From assembly GCF_016862395.1 (NCBI RefSeq), contig NZ_BOMW01000035.1, positions 62,001 through 126,000 of the forward strand: a stretch of 64,000 bases of DNA. The letters are read 5' to 3'. Below, one piece after another: positions 8,658-17,131 of the stretch. Numbering within the stretch: the stretch's first letter is position 1; each line of letters opens with the position of its first letter. This stretch comes from Actinoplanes siamensis. Its GTDB lineage: Bacteria; Actinomycetota; Actinomycetes; Mycobacteriales; Micromonosporaceae. The notes under the pieces were generated by a model. It saw only the letters and a program-made list of their open reading frames with translations, did no database searches and was not told where the DNA came from. A program made the translations under genes and the position numbers.

Positions 8658-9431
8658 TCAGGAGGAAAGCTTGGCGATGGCCGCCAGAATAGCCGTACGA
8701 AACCGGGAGATCTGTGTGTAAACCCCCGGATAGGCATCCCGGGCACAGCCCAGCCCCCAGCTCACGATCCCCACCTGCTCCCACCCGCTCCGTCCGCGCC
8801 GCACCATCGGCCCGCCGGAGTCGCCCTGGCAGGTGTCCACCCCGTGCCGCCCCGCGCAGATCGAGTCCTCCTTGACGAGCGTCACCTTCGCCGCCAGATA
8901 CGCCTTGGCGCACGTGTCGTCCGGAATCGTGGGCACGGTCGCGTAGTGCAGCCGCCGCTCCTGGCGCAGCGCGCCCTCCCTGGTCTGCCCCCACCCCATC
9001 ACGGTGACCTGGCCCTGATCGCCGGAGGCGTCCGGGACCAGGCCGATGGCGGGCAGCCGCAGCACCCGGTCGAGTTTGACCACCGCCCAGTCGTCGCCGC
9101 GGGTCTCGGTGGTGAACCCGGGCGCGCGGATCACCTCGACCGAGCGCGCGGTGAGCGCGTTGCGCGCCTTGAGGTCCGTCACCCCGGCGGTCACCAGGAT
9201 CTTGGTGTTCGGCCCGGTCGGCCCGACGCAGTGGCCCGCGGTCAGCACCACCCGGGGCGCGGTCAGCGTGCCGCCGCAGCCCATCGAGAGCCGGACCGCC
9301 CACGGGAATTCGCCGGATTTGGCCACGGCGCCGCCGACCACCTCGAGGGTCGGCCGTCCGGTGGCATGGGCCGGCACGTCACCGGCGGCGAGGGCAACCA
9401 CCACGGCGAGCAAGGTGACAATTCGGACCAT
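8658..9431 (-). CDS. Secreted trypsin-like serine protease (S1)
   Basis: Extracellular S1 protease of 257 aa. A signal peptide (about 1-23, ending AHA) leads directly to the mature-type N-terminus VVGG (residues 31-34), so there is little or no propeptide. The triad is His67 in LTAGHC, Asp114 in DDWAVVKL and Ser205 in CQGDSGGP. Asp199, six residues before the catalytic Ser, predicts cleavage after Arg or Lys. Disulfide cysteines are in the usual places (52/68, 174, 192/201, and in WGLGCA). The hairpin at 9456-9482 upstream separates it from the lytic protein gene. Confidence 0.95.
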   Translation of the reverse strand: MVRIVTLLAVVVALAAGDVPAHATGRPTLEVVGGAVAKSGEFPWAVRLSMGCGGTLTAPRVVLTAGHCVGPTGPNTKILVTAGVTDLKARNALTARSVEVIRAPGFTTETRGDDWAVVKLDRVLRLPAIGLVPDASGDQGQVTVMGWGQTREGALRQERRLHYATVPTIPDDTCAKAYLAAKVTLVKEDSICAGRHGVDTCQGDSGGPMVRRGRSGWEQVGIVSWGLGCARDAYPGVYTQISRFRTAILAAIAKLSS

Positions 9432-9455
9432 GCGGACATTTGATCACAATAGACA

Positions 9456-9482
9456 GGGCCGCGCGATCAAGCCGCGCGGCCC
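9456..9482. terminator. Terminator hairpin
   Basis: 10-bp perfect stem (GGGCCGCGCG / CGCGCGGCCC) with a 7-base loop. It lies just past the stop of the lytic-transglycosylase-like gene on the minus strand. Confidence 0.7.
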
Positions 9483-9500
9483 CGTCCCACGAATGTGAAC

Positions 9501-10202
9501 TCAGTACCAGCCGGAGCTCTCCGAGTGGTTCCACGCCCCACACGGGGTGTTGTAGCGGTCCTCGATGTACCCGAGACCCCACTTGATCTGGGTGGCCGGA
9601 TTCGTCTTCCAGTCGCTGGCGACCGACGCCATCTTGCTGCCCGGCAGCGCCTGCGGAATCCCGTAGGCGCCGGAGCCGCTGTTGAGGGCCTTGTAGTTCC
9701 AGCCGCTCTCGCGCTTCCAGAGCTTGTCCAGGCAGGGGAACTGGTCGATCTTGAAGCCGGCCTCCAGCATCAGCGCGCAGCCGACTCCCCGGCTGCCCGA
9801 GTACTCGCTGCAGGACGAGGGGATGTCGCCGGCGTAGGGCACCGCCCCACCGGCCGCCTTGGCCTTCTTCGCCGCCTCGGCCTTCTTCTCGGCCTCGGCC
9901 TTCGCGATGACCTGCTTCTCCAGCGTGCGCGCCTTGCCCGCGGCAGCCTTGGCCTCGGTGGCGGCCTTGGCCGCGACGGCGTCCTCGACGGAACGCCGGT
10001 ACGCGCGGGCCGCGGCGTGGTCGGCCTGACGCTGCTTGATAAGCGCGATCTCCTGGGCGTTCGCCTGCATGACCAGCTGCGGCTCGGCGCCCACCTGCTG
10101 ATCGTCCCGGTCCTGTCCGAGGTACACACCGCCGCCGAGACCCGCCACCAGCAGACCGACAGACGCCGTGCGAACTCCGAGCCGGCTCCAGAGCCGATTC
10201 AC
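9501..10202 (-). CDS. Secreted lytic-transglycosylase-like protein
   Basis: Predicted muralytic protein of about 233 aa. A membrane/signal segment (about 11-29) is followed by an Ala/Lys/Glu-rich coiled coil (about 45-118). The C-terminal domain (about 155-233) resembles the SLT/resuscitation-type lysozyme fold, with LWKRESGWNYKALNSGSGAY (candidate catalytic Glu165), GIPQALPGSKMA, and IKWGLGYIEDRY. Cysteines at about 131, 142, 157 and 221 could form disulfides. GTG 10202 is chosen since the signal segment starts right after it and GAAGGGA lies upstream. The leader carries hairpins and a CRP-like site, as known for rpfA-type genes. Confidence 0.85.
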   Translation of the reverse strand: MNRLWSRLGVRTASVGLLVAGLGGGVYLGQDRDDQQVGAEPQLVMQANAQEIALIKQRQADHAAARAYRRSVEDAVAAKAATEAKAAAGKARTLEKQVIAKAEAEKKAEAAKKAKAAGGAVPYAGDIPSSCSEYSGSRGVGCALMLEAGFKIDQFPCLDKLWKRESGWNYKALNSGSGAYGIPQALPGSKMASVASDWKTNPATQIKWGLGYIEDRYNTPCGAWNHSESSGWY

Positions 10203-10217
10203 GAAGATTCCCTTCGT

Positions 10218-10268
10218 CGGGGGCAATGACGCGGCACGCCCCCGCGCGGACGCGGTCGGTCGTGCCGC
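10218..10268 (-). promoter_or_regulatory. Overlapping leader hairpins before the lytic protein gene
   Basis: Two stems share bases and cannot both form fully. One pairs 10261-10268 with 10231-10238 (8 bp, GCGGCACG/CGTGCCGC). The other pairs 10238-10244 with 10218-10224 (7 bp, CGGGGGC/GCCCCCG) and ends just before the ribosome site. The arrangement suggests an attenuator or riboswitch expression platform. In Streptomyces rpfA a c-di-AMP (ydaO) riboswitch sits at this place, but I cannot confirm that consensus here. Confidence 0.4.
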
Positions 10269-10380
10269 GAGCACCGCCTCACACCCGCGACGGGTTGATC
10301 TTCAACGTCACTGCCAAGGCGTGGTGCTCGCCAGACACCATGGCTCAGCATGCGATGGATGTGAAATGCCAGCGCTGATC

Positions 10381-10396
10381 TGTGAGCTTAGTCACC
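10381..10396. promoter_or_regulatory. CRP-like binding site
   Basis: TGTGAGCTTAGTCACC matches the CRP/Rv3676 half-sites TGTGA-N6-TCAC(A). The dyad extends outward (ATC...GAT). It lies about 180 bp before the GTG of the secreted lytic protein. On that strand it overlaps a plausible -10 (TAAGCT) whose -35 would be TTGTAG, 16 bp away. Confidence 0.5.
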
Positions 10397-10441
10397 AGAT
10401 TTTTCACTACAATTGGGACAAAGGCCCGTGCTGGCGTCACT

Positions 10442-11860
10442 TCACAGCGGAATGTCCTCCAGTAGGTCGGTGACCACTTCCGCGATCGGCGAACGCTCCG
10501 AGCGGGTGAGCGTCACGTGCGCGAAGATGGGATGCCCCTTCAGCGCCTCGATGACCGCGGTGACCCCGTCGTGCCGGCCGACGCGCAGGTTGTCCCGCTG
10601 GGCCACGTCGTGGGTCAGGATCACCCGGGAGTTCTGCCCGATTCGCGACAGGACGGTCAGCAGCACGTTGCGTTCCAGCGACTGCGCCTCGTCCACGATC
10701 ACGAACGCGTCGTGCAGGCTGCGGCCCCGGATGTGGGTCAGCGGCAACACCTCGAGCATGCCCCGGGCGAGCACCTCGTCGACGACGTTGCCGTGCACCA
10801 CGGCGCCGAGCGTGTCGAAGACGGCCTGCGCCCACGGCGACATCTTCTCCGTCTCGCTGCCGGGCAGATAACCGAGCTCCTGACCGCCGACCGCGTACAA
10901 CGGGCGGAACACCACCACCTTCTTGTGGCGGTTGCGCTCCATGGTCGCCTCCAGGCCGGCGCAGAGCGCCAGCGCGGACTTGCCGGTGCCCGCCTTGCCG
11001 CCCAGCGACACGATCCCGATCGACTCGTCGAGCAGGATGTCCAGCGCGATCCGCTGCTCGGCGGACCGGCCGCGCAGGCCGAAGGCGTCCCGGTCGCCAC
11101 GGACCAGCTTGACCGTCTTGTCCGGAGTGACCCGTCCCAGGGCCGAGCCGCGCGGTGAATGGATCACCAGACCGGTGTGGCAGGGCAGGCTGCCCGCCTC
11201 GTCGACCTCCAGCTCGTCACCCGAGTAGAGGGCGCTGACCTGGTCCTCGCCCAGCTCCAGGTCGGCCATGCCGGTCCAGGTGGGATCGCTGGCCTGGCCG
11301 TGGCGGTACTCGTCGGCGGACAGGCCCACCGAGGCCGCTTTGACGCGCAGCGGCATGTCCTTGCTGACCAGCGTGACGTCCCGGCCCTCAGCGGTCAGCC
11401 CGAGCGCCACCGAGAGGATCCGGGTGTCGTTCGAGTCGTTGCGGAAGCCCTGCGGGAGCACGCTCTGGTCGGCGTGGTTGAGCTCGACGCGCAGCGTGCC
11501 GCCCTCGTCGTTGCAGAGCACCGGCTGGTCCAGCCGGCCGTGCTTGATGCGCAGCTCGTCCAGCATCCGCAGGGACTGCCTGGCGAACCAGCCGAGCTCG
11601 GGGTGGTGACGTTTGCCCTCCAGTTCGGAGATGACCACGAGCGGGACGACCACCTCGTGATCGGTGAACCGGCGGAACGCCGCCGGGTCGGACAGCAGGA
11701 CCGAGGTGTCCAGGACGAAGACCTTGCCGGCCGGGGCGGGCTCGGCTTCGGCGTGCCGGTCGCGCACCGTGCGGCGCGAGGTGGTGGCACGGCTCTTGGT
11801 CACCTTGTCGGCCGGGTCGGAAGAAGAGGCGACACCGGCATCGGTACGGCGAGATGTCAC
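10442..11860 (-). CDS. PIN domain-PhoH family ATPase
   Basis: Fusion protein of about 472 aa (PhoH2/YlaK type). An N-terminal PIN-like RNase domain (about 35-165) begins at VFVLDTSVLLSDP and includes the acidic stretch with NDTRILSVAL. The PhoH P-loop ATPase domain (about 250-470) has Walker A GKAGTGKSALAL and Walker B AFVIVDEAQSL. Such proteins are linked to RNA unwinding and cleavage. I chose GTG 11860 (MTSRRTDAGV); the frame upstream is open but of random composition and overlaps the otsB promoter. It is divergent from otsB. Confidence 0.9.
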   Translation of the reverse strand: MTSRRTDAGVASSSDPADKVTKSRATTSRRTVRDRHAEAEPAPAGKVFVLDTSVLLSDPAAFRRFTDHEVVVPLVVISELEGKRHHPELGWFARQSLRMLDELRIKHGRLDQPVLCNDEGGTLRVELNHADQSVLPQGFRNDSNDTRILSVALGLTAEGRDVTLVSKDMPLRVKAASVGLSADEYRHGQASDPTWTGMADLELGEDQVSALYSGDELEVDEAGSLPCHTGLVIHSPRGSALGRVTPDKTVKLVRGDRDAFGLRGRSAEQRIALDILLDESIGIVSLGGKAGTGKSALALCAGLEATMERNRHKKVVVFRPLYAVGGQELGYLPGSETEKMSPWAQAVFDTLGAVVHGNVVDEVLARGMLEVLPLTHIRGRSLHDAFVIVDEAQSLERNVLLTVLSRIGQNSRVILTHDVAQRDNLRVGRHDGVTAVIEALKGHPIFAHVTLTRSERSPIAEVVTDLLEDIPL

Positions 11861-12121
11861 AGGCCTGCTCCAGCGGGCGTGCAACCCGCCACCCGCGGTC
11901 CGCCACCTCCGGCCGCCGGCACGTGCACAGGGGCGGATTGCGGGCCCTGTGGCGCATGTCATCGCAGGTCCGGGCCGACCGGCTGGCCCGGGATAACCCC
12001 GTGCCATGACACAAACGCTAGCGGTCAACACGCTCCCGCGGTAGTGCGCAAAATCGGGCACCGACGGGTGACGCTCGCCCCAGGAGAACTCCAGCCGGCA
12101 TAAAAGGACACCCTCCCCGGG

Positions 12122-12127
12122 TAGTCT
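12122..12127 (+). promoter_or_regulatory. Leaderless -10 box of otsB
   Basis: TAGTCT six bases before the GTG at 12134, identical in sequence and spacing to the box at xseA. Confidence 0.5.
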
Positions 12128-12133
12128 GGCGAC

Positions 12134-12940
12134 GTGGCAGAGACCGAGCGTCCGACCCATCCCGTGAGCGCTGACGACGCCTGGGCGCGCACCGCCCGCG
12201 ACGCGTCGGGGACCACGTTCTTCTTCGATTTCGACGGCGTTCTCTCACCGATCACCGAGGATCCGGAGAGTTCACGTCCGGTCGCCGGAATTCCGGAGGT
12301 TCTGGACCGTCTGGCCGGCCGGGTCGCCCGGGTGGCGATCGTCTCGGCCCGGCCTGTCACGTTCCTGCGCACGCACTTCGCCTCGCTGGCGCACGTCGAT
12401 CTTTTCGGCCTCTACGGGCTCGAGGTGTGGCACGAGGGCCAGGTGGTCACGAAGCCGGCCGCGCTGAGCTACGAGAAGCCGATGGAGAGGCTGGCCGCCG
12501 CCGCCCGCGCCGCGCTGCAGAGGCCGGTCGAGGTGGAGTACAAGAGGCTCGCCGTCGCCCTGCACTACCGCAAGGACCCGGCGCGCGCCGCCCAGGTCGA
12601 GAAGTGGGCGCTGGAGCAGGCCGAGGAGCACGGGCTGCTGATCCAGCGCGGTCGCATGGTGGTCGAGCTGAAGCCGCCGGTCGACCAGGACAAGGGCATG
12701 GTGATCACCGAAGGGGTCCGCGACGCGGGGTGCGCGTGGTACTTCGGGGATGACATGTCGGACATCAAGGCCTTCGACGCGTTGCGGGCGCGGGAGGCGG
12801 TCGACCCGGCGTTCTTCGGCATGGCTGTCGCGGTGGCGAACAACGAGACGGGCGCCGAGGTGTCCAGCGCCGCCGACCTGACCCTCGACTCGCCCACCGC
12901 GGTCGCGAAGTTCCTCACCGCGGGCCTGGACCGCTTCTGA
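12134..12940 (+). CDS. otsB: Trehalose-6-phosphate phosphatase
   Basis: HAD-superfamily phosphatase of 268 aa removing phosphate from trehalose-6-phosphate. Motif I is FFDFDGVLSP (nucleophile Asp32, Asp34). Motif II is IVSARP, and motif IV is YFGDDMSDIKAF. The VELKPP...KGMVITEG stretch matches the OtsB cap/core junction. Start GTG 12134 with a TAGTCT box six bases upstream indicates a leaderless mRNA. No otsA is nearby. Confidence 0.9.
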   Translation: MAETERPTHPVSADDAWARTARDASGTTFFFDFDGVLSPITEDPESSRPVAGIPEVLDRLAGRVARVAIVSARPVTFLRTHFASLAHVDLFGLYGLEVWHEGQVVTKPAALSYEKPMERLAAAARAALQRPVEVEYKRLAVALHYRKDPARAAQVEKWALEQAEEHGLLIQRGRMVVELKPPVDQDKGMVITEGVRDAGCAWYFGDDMSDIKAFDALRAREAVDPAFFGMAVAVANNETGAEVSSAADLTLDSPTAVAKFLTAGLDRF

Positions 12941-13248
12941 CCCAGGATCAAAACACCATTGCGGCGGTACGCACGGTGGGCACGCCCGCGGGTCCGCCGC
13001 CGGCTCTCGCAACGGTACGGGCCGTGAGCGCGCCCGGGGTCCGCCGCCGGCTCTCGCGACGGTACGGGCCGTGAGCGCGCCGGCCGCTCTCGCGACGGCG
13101 TGGGCGCCCGTGGAGCGGCCGCCGGCTTCGCGGTGGCACGGGTGACGGGCCGCGCCGGTCACCCCGCCGCCGGGTCACTCCGGCGTCGTCACGAGCGGGC
13201 TCTCCCCGCGTACCCCCATCGATCGGATGGCGCTCGGGAAAATGCCGG
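12941..13248. repeat. Intergenic tandem repeats between otsB and the prenyl transferase
   Basis: This 308-bp gap has no gene. It holds degenerate GC-rich repeats. Two units of 48 bp start at about 12990 and 13038 (GGTCCGCCGCCGGCTCTCGC, then ACGGTACGGGCCGTGAGCGC). Shorter partial copies follow to about 13135. No clear terminator stem is seen apart from the repeats themselves. Confidence 0.6.
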
Positions 13249-14019
13249 TCAGGCGCCGTAGCGACGCTGGCGACTGGCATAGGAGCGCAGCGCCCGCAGG
13301 AAGTCGATGCGCCGGAAGTCGGGCCAGTTGGCGTCGTGGAAGTAGAACTCCGAGTGCGCCGACTGCCAGAGCAGGAAGCCGGACAGCCGCTGCTCGCCGC
13401 TGGTGCGGATGACCAGGTCGGGGTCGGGCTGGCCACGGGTGTAGAGGTGCTCGGCGATGTGCTCGACGTCGAGGATCTCGGCAAGCTCCTCGAGCGTGCC
13501 GCCGGACGCCGCGTGCTCCTGCAGCAGGGAGCGGACCGCGTCGGTGATCTCGCGCCGGCCGCCGTAGCCGACCGCCATGTTGACCTCGACGCCGCCGCTG
13601 CGGTCCTGCGTCTTCTCCTGCGCGGCCTTGAGCGCCGCCGCGGTGCCGGCCGGCAGCACGTCGAGCGCGCCGACCATGCGCAGCCGCCAGGGGTTGCCCT
13701 GCTCGGCCAGCTCGGTCGCGAGGTCCTCGATGATCTTCACGAGCGGGTCGAGCTCGGCGGCCGGGCGTTGCAGGTTGTCGGTCGCCAGCAGGTAGAGCGT
13801 GACGTGCTCGATACCGGCCTGGTCACACCAGGTGAGCAGGTCCTTGACCCGGACGGCGCCGACGCGGTGGCCGTCGTTCGGGTCGACGAAGCCCATCTCG
13901 CGGGCCCAGCGGCGGTTGCCGTCGCACATCACGCCGACATGGCGGGGCACCGGCTTGCCCACCAGTTTCCTGGCGAGGCGCCGTTCGTAGAAGGAGTAGA
14001 CCAGCGAGCGCAGACTCAT
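13249..14019 (-). CDS. Short-chain cis-prenyl transferase (Z-FPP synthase type)
   Basis: Isoprenyl diphosphate synthase of 256 aa that adds IPP in cis configuration. The diphosphate-binding motif reads MCDGNRRWAREMGF, with Cys before DGNRRW as in the mycobacterial Rv1086 (2Z,6E-farnesyl diphosphate synthase) group, not the MDGNGRWA of long-chain UppS. YGGRREITDAVRSL and DLVIRTSGEQRLSGFLLWQSA are also present. The product would be primed for decaprenyl-type lipid carriers; chain length is inferred from the motif only. Start ATG 14019 (MSLRSLVYSFYERRL). Confidence 0.88.
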   Translation of the reverse strand: MSLRSLVYSFYERRLARKLVGKPVPRHVGVMCDGNRRWAREMGFVDPNDGHRVGAVRVKDLLTWCDQAGIEHVTLYLLATDNLQRPAAELDPLVKIIEDLATELAEQGNPWRLRMVGALDVLPAGTAAALKAAQEKTQDRSGGVEVNMAVGYGGRREITDAVRSLLQEHAASGGTLEELAEILDVEHIAEHLYTRGQPDPDLVIRTSGEQRLSGFLLWQSAHSEFYFHDANWPDFRRIDFLRALRSYASRQRRYGA

Positions 14020-14161
14020 CACCGCAAAGCGTAGCCACCCCCGCCGCACACTCAAGCGGCGGCGGTGCGGCGTGGAACCATCCGGGCCTGGATAAACCTG
14101 ATCGTGCAACGCGGGACCGGCCGTCCGGCCGAACGGCTGTTCGCCAAAGCGTTATACAAAA

Positions 14162-14203
14162 CCGCCCGCGCCCGCCCGCGCCGTTGCGGGCGGGCGCGGG
14201 CGG
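14162..14203. terminator. Terminator hairpin after PEP carboxykinase gene
   Basis: Perfect 18-bp stem of all G/C (14162-14179 with 14186-14203) and loop GCCGTT, starting 8 bases past the pckG stop on the minus strand. It separates pckG from the prenyl transferase gene. Confidence 0.8.
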
Positions 14204-14210
14204 AGCCGGG

Positions 14211-16016
14211 TCAGGCGTCGGCCAGCCGCGCCCGCAGCGCGTCCAGCTCGGCCCAGAGCACCGCGGGCAGCTTGTCACCGAACTTCTCGAACCACTCGGT
14301 GACCTGCGGCAGCTCCGCCAGCCACTCGTCCTTGTCGACGCGCAGCACCGCCTCCAGATCGGCCCGGGGAAGGTCGAGGCCGGTCAGGTCGAGTGAGTCC
14401 GGGGTGGCGACGTGCCCGATCGGGGTCTCCACCGCGTCGGCCCGGCCGTCCAGCCGCTCGGCGATCCACTTGAGCACCCGGCTGTTCTCACCGAAGCCGG
14501 GCCAGAGGAACCGGCCGTCGTCGCCGCGCCGGAACCAGTTCACGTAGAAGACCCTGGGCAGCTTGGACGCGTCGCCGGACGCGCCCTTGGCCATGTCGAT
14601 CCAGTGCTGGAAGTAGTCGCCGGCGTGGTAGCCGATGAACGGCAGCATCGCCATCGGGTCGCGGCGCACCACGCCCACCTGGCCCACCGCGGCCGCCGTC
14701 GTCTCCGAGGAGAGCGTGGCGCCCAGGTACACCCCGTGCACCCAGTCGCGGGCCTCGGTCACCAGCGGGATCGTGGTCTTGCGGCGGCCGCCGAACAGGA
14801 TCGCGTCGATCGGCACGCCGCGCGGGTCGTGGTACTCCTCCGCGAGGATCGGGCACTGCTCGATCGGGGTGCAGAAGCGGCTGTTCGGGTGGCTCGACGG
14901 CGCCGGGGACGCCGGCGTCCAGTCCTGTCCCTTCCAGTCGGTCAGGTGCGCGGGCGGCTCGCCCATGCCCTCCCACCAGATGTCGCCGTCGTCGGTCAGC
15001 GCGACGTTGGTGAAGACGGAGTTGCCCTTCGCGAGCGTGCGCATCGCGTTCGGGTTGGTGTGGAAGTCGGTGCCGGGCGCGACGCCGAACAGCCCGAACT
15101 CCGGGTTGGTGGCCCACAGCCGGCCGTCCGAGCCGAACCGCATCCAAGCGATGTCGTCGCCGACCGTCTCCACCTTCCAGCCGGGCAGGGTCGGCTCCAG
15201 CATGGCCAGGTTGGTCTTGCCGCAGGCCGACGGGAAGGCGCCGGCGATGTAGCGGACCGTCCCCTCCGGCGAGGTCAGCTTCATGATCAACATGTGCTCG
15301 GCGAGCCAGCCCTCGTCCCGGGCGGCCACGCTGGCGATGCGCAGCGCGTAGCACTTCTTGCCGAGCAGCGAGTTCCCGCCGTACCCGGAGCCGTACGACC
15401 AGATCTCCCGGGTCTCCGGGAAGTGCGAGATGTACTTGGTCTCGTTGCACGGCCAGGCGACGTCGCCGCGGCCGGGCTCCAGCGGCGCGCCGATCGAGTG
15501 CAGGCAGGGCACGAAGTCCGCGTCGTCGCCCATCGCGCTCAGGACCTCGGCCCCCATCCGGGTCATGATGCGCATGCTCGCCACGACGTACGGGCTGTCG
15601 GTGAGCTCGACCCCGAACATCGGGTTCTCAGCGTTCAGCGGGCCCATGCAGAACGGGACGACGTACATCGTCCGGCCCCGCATCGAGCCCCGGTACAGCT
15701 CGGTCATCCGGGTCTTCATCTCGGCCGGCGCCATCCAGTTGTTGGTCGGTCCGGCGTCGGCCTCGTCGGCCGAGCAGATGAACGTGCGTTCCTCGACCCG
15801 TGCCACGTCGGACGGGTCGGTACGCGCCCAGAACGAGTTGGGTCTGCGCTGCGGGTCGAGGCGGACCAGCGCGCCGGACTCGACCAGCTGGTCGGTCAGC
15901 CGGGTCCACTCGGCTTCCGAACCGTCGCACCAGACGATCCGGTCGGGCGTTGTCAGGGCGGCGACCTCGTCGATCCACGCCAGCAGGCGCGGATGCGAGG
16001 TGTGGGGGTGAGACAA
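14211..16016 (-). CDS. pckG: Phosphoenolpyruvate carboxykinase (GTP)
   Basis: GTP-dependent PEPCK, 601 aa, converting oxaloacetate plus GTP to PEP, CO2 and GDP for gluconeogenesis. The kinase-1a loop with the reactive Cys is AGAFPSACGKTNLAM. Metal and substrate segments include VGDDIAWMRFG, FGGRRKTTIPLV, and the nucleotide-site region FYVNWFRRG. I chose the TTG at 16016 (MSHPHTSHPRLL) because a strong AAGGAG site lies seven bases before it. The in-frame ATG at 16088 would add 24 unconserved residues. Two dyads lie in the promoter region (16071-16105). Confidence 0.95.
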   Translation of the reverse strand: MSHPHTSHPRLLAWIDEVAALTTPDRIVWCDGSEAEWTRLTDQLVESGALVRLDPQRRPNSFWARTDPSDVARVEERTFICSADEADAGPTNNWMAPAEMKTRMTELYRGSMRGRTMYVVPFCMGPLNAENPMFGVELTDSPYVVASMRIMTRMGAEVLSAMGDDADFVPCLHSIGAPLEPGRGDVAWPCNETKYISHFPETREIWSYGSGYGGNSLLGKKCYALRIASVAARDEGWLAEHMLIMKLTSPEGTVRYIAGAFPSACGKTNLAMLEPTLPGWKVETVGDDIAWMRFGSDGRLWATNPEFGLFGVAPGTDFHTNPNAMRTLAKGNSVFTNVALTDDGDIWWEGMGEPPAHLTDWKGQDWTPASPAPSSHPNSRFCTPIEQCPILAEEYHDPRGVPIDAILFGGRRKTTIPLVTEARDWVHGVYLGATLSSETTAAAVGQVGVVRRDPMAMLPFIGYHAGDYFQHWIDMAKGASGDASKLPRVFYVNWFRRGDDGRFLWPGFGENSRVLKWIAERLDGRADAVETPIGHVATPDSLDLTGLDLPRADLEAVLRVDKDEWLAELPQVTEWFEKFGDKLPAVLWAELDALRARLADA

Positions 16017-16070
16017 AGTGAAGCTCCTTCGGTCGGCACTGACCAATGACGGGACAGCCGGTGAGCTGGC

Positions 16071-16105
16071 TGATGTCACGGGAGTCACATCAGGTTAAGC
16101 CTGAT
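16071..16105. promoter_or_regulatory. Two adjacent dyads upstream of pckG
   Basis: The first is TGATGT-N10-ACATCA (16071-16092). The second is ATCAGG-TTAAG-CCTGAT (16089-16105), overlapping it by four bases. They lie 55-90 bp before the pckG start and look like operator sites for a dimeric regulator. The regulator is not identified. Confidence 0.45.
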
Positions 16106-16314
16106 ACCCATACGGTTCATCGGCTGAACCTGTGGACAACCGCACAATCTTTGGTTGCGGTGCGCATTTGCGATCGATTCTTCGGCGCTTGACGCAGGAG
16201 CGCGCAGTCACGCCAGCCACACCGTTAGTCTCGACAACTTTCGCAAAAAGGACAAAGCACCGTACACTTTCACCTAATCGGGCTTTCCTCGCAGTTCCTG
16301 CCACAGGAGGCGGA

Positions 16315-17079
16315 ATGACGACCCCGGGCAACGACGTGGACTCGGACACGGATCTACTCGCGGCCGTCCGGGCCGGCGACACCGCCGCCTACGGCACGCT
16401 CTACGAGCGGCACTACCCGGCGGCTCGGCTGTTCGCCTACAGCCTGGCGCGCGACCCCGCCGACGCCGACGACCTGGTCGCCGAGACGTTCGCCAAGGTG
16501 TTCGCGTCGCTGCGGGCGGGCCGTGGCCCACTCATCGCCTTCCGCGCCTACCTGCACACCACCATGCGGCACGTCTGCTACCGGCGCGCCCGCACGGACC
16601 GGCGGCTGGAGTTCACCGACGACCTGACCCGGTACGACGCCGGCGAGCCGTTCATCGACCCGGCGCTGGACCGGCTGGAGCGCACCTTCGCCGCCGCCGC
16701 GTTCCGCCAGCTCCCGCCGCGCTGGCGGGACGTGCTCTGGCAGACCGAGGTGGAGGGCAGCACCCCGGCCGAGCTGGCCCCGCGGATGGGCCTGACCCCG
16801 AACGCGGTGGCAGTCCTGGCCCACCGGGCCCGGGAGGGGCTGCGCAGCCTCTATCTCCAGCAGCACGTCACCGCGGCCGAGCACCCCGAGTGCCGGTGGG
16901 CCGGCGAGCGGCTGGGCCCGCAGGTGCGCGGCCGGCTCGCCCCGCGCGACGCGCACCGGATGCGCACCCACCTCGGCCGCTGCGCGGAGTGCCGGGGCCG
17001 GCTGGCCGAGATCCGCGAGATCGACAGTTTTCGTCACAATACGTATCGGCAACGTGACCATGCGGGTACGGCTGGTTGA
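16315..17079 (+). CDS. ECF sigma factor with C-terminal zinc-finger-like tail
   Basis: Sigma-70 family regulator of 254 aa. Region 2 (about 15-85) includes YGTLYERHYPAARLFAYSLA and DPADADDLVAETFAKVFASL. Region 4 (about 115-180) includes LPPRWRDVLWQTEVEGSTPA and LTPNAVAVLAHRAREGLRSL. After region 4 comes about 70 residues with a His/Cys cluster (CRWAGERLG, then HLGRCAECRGRL), like the zinc-finger of anti-sigma factors. No separate anti-sigma gene is adjacent, so control may be built into the protein. ATG 16315 has a strong CAGGAGGCGGA site. Confidence 0.88.
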   Translation: MTTPGNDVDSDTDLLAAVRAGDTAAYGTLYERHYPAARLFAYSLARDPADADDLVAETFAKVFASLRAGRGPLIAFRAYLHTTMRHVCYRRARTDRRLEFTDDLTRYDAGEPFIDPALDRLERTFAAAAFRQLPPRWRDVLWQTEVEGSTPAELAPRMGLTPNAVAVLAHRAREGLRSLYLQQHVTAAEHPECRWAGERLGPQVRGRLAPRDAHRMRTHLGRCAECRGRLAEIREIDSFRHNTYRQRDHAGTAG

Positions 17080-17118
17080 GACTGTGCAACGAGGTCAGCG
17101 CAGCGTGCCGGGCGACGG

Positions 17119-17124
17119 TACTGT
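17119..17124 (+). promoter_or_regulatory. Leaderless -10 box of first GtrA gene
   Basis: TACTGT seven bases before the GTG at 17132. Confidence 0.4.
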
Positions 17125-17131
17125 CGGTCGC

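Noticed and set aside
10203..10441. Definite c-di-AMP (ydaO) riboswitch
   Set aside because: Position and overlapping hairpins fit, but I could not match the conserved core by eye, so it is kept only as a candidate leader element.
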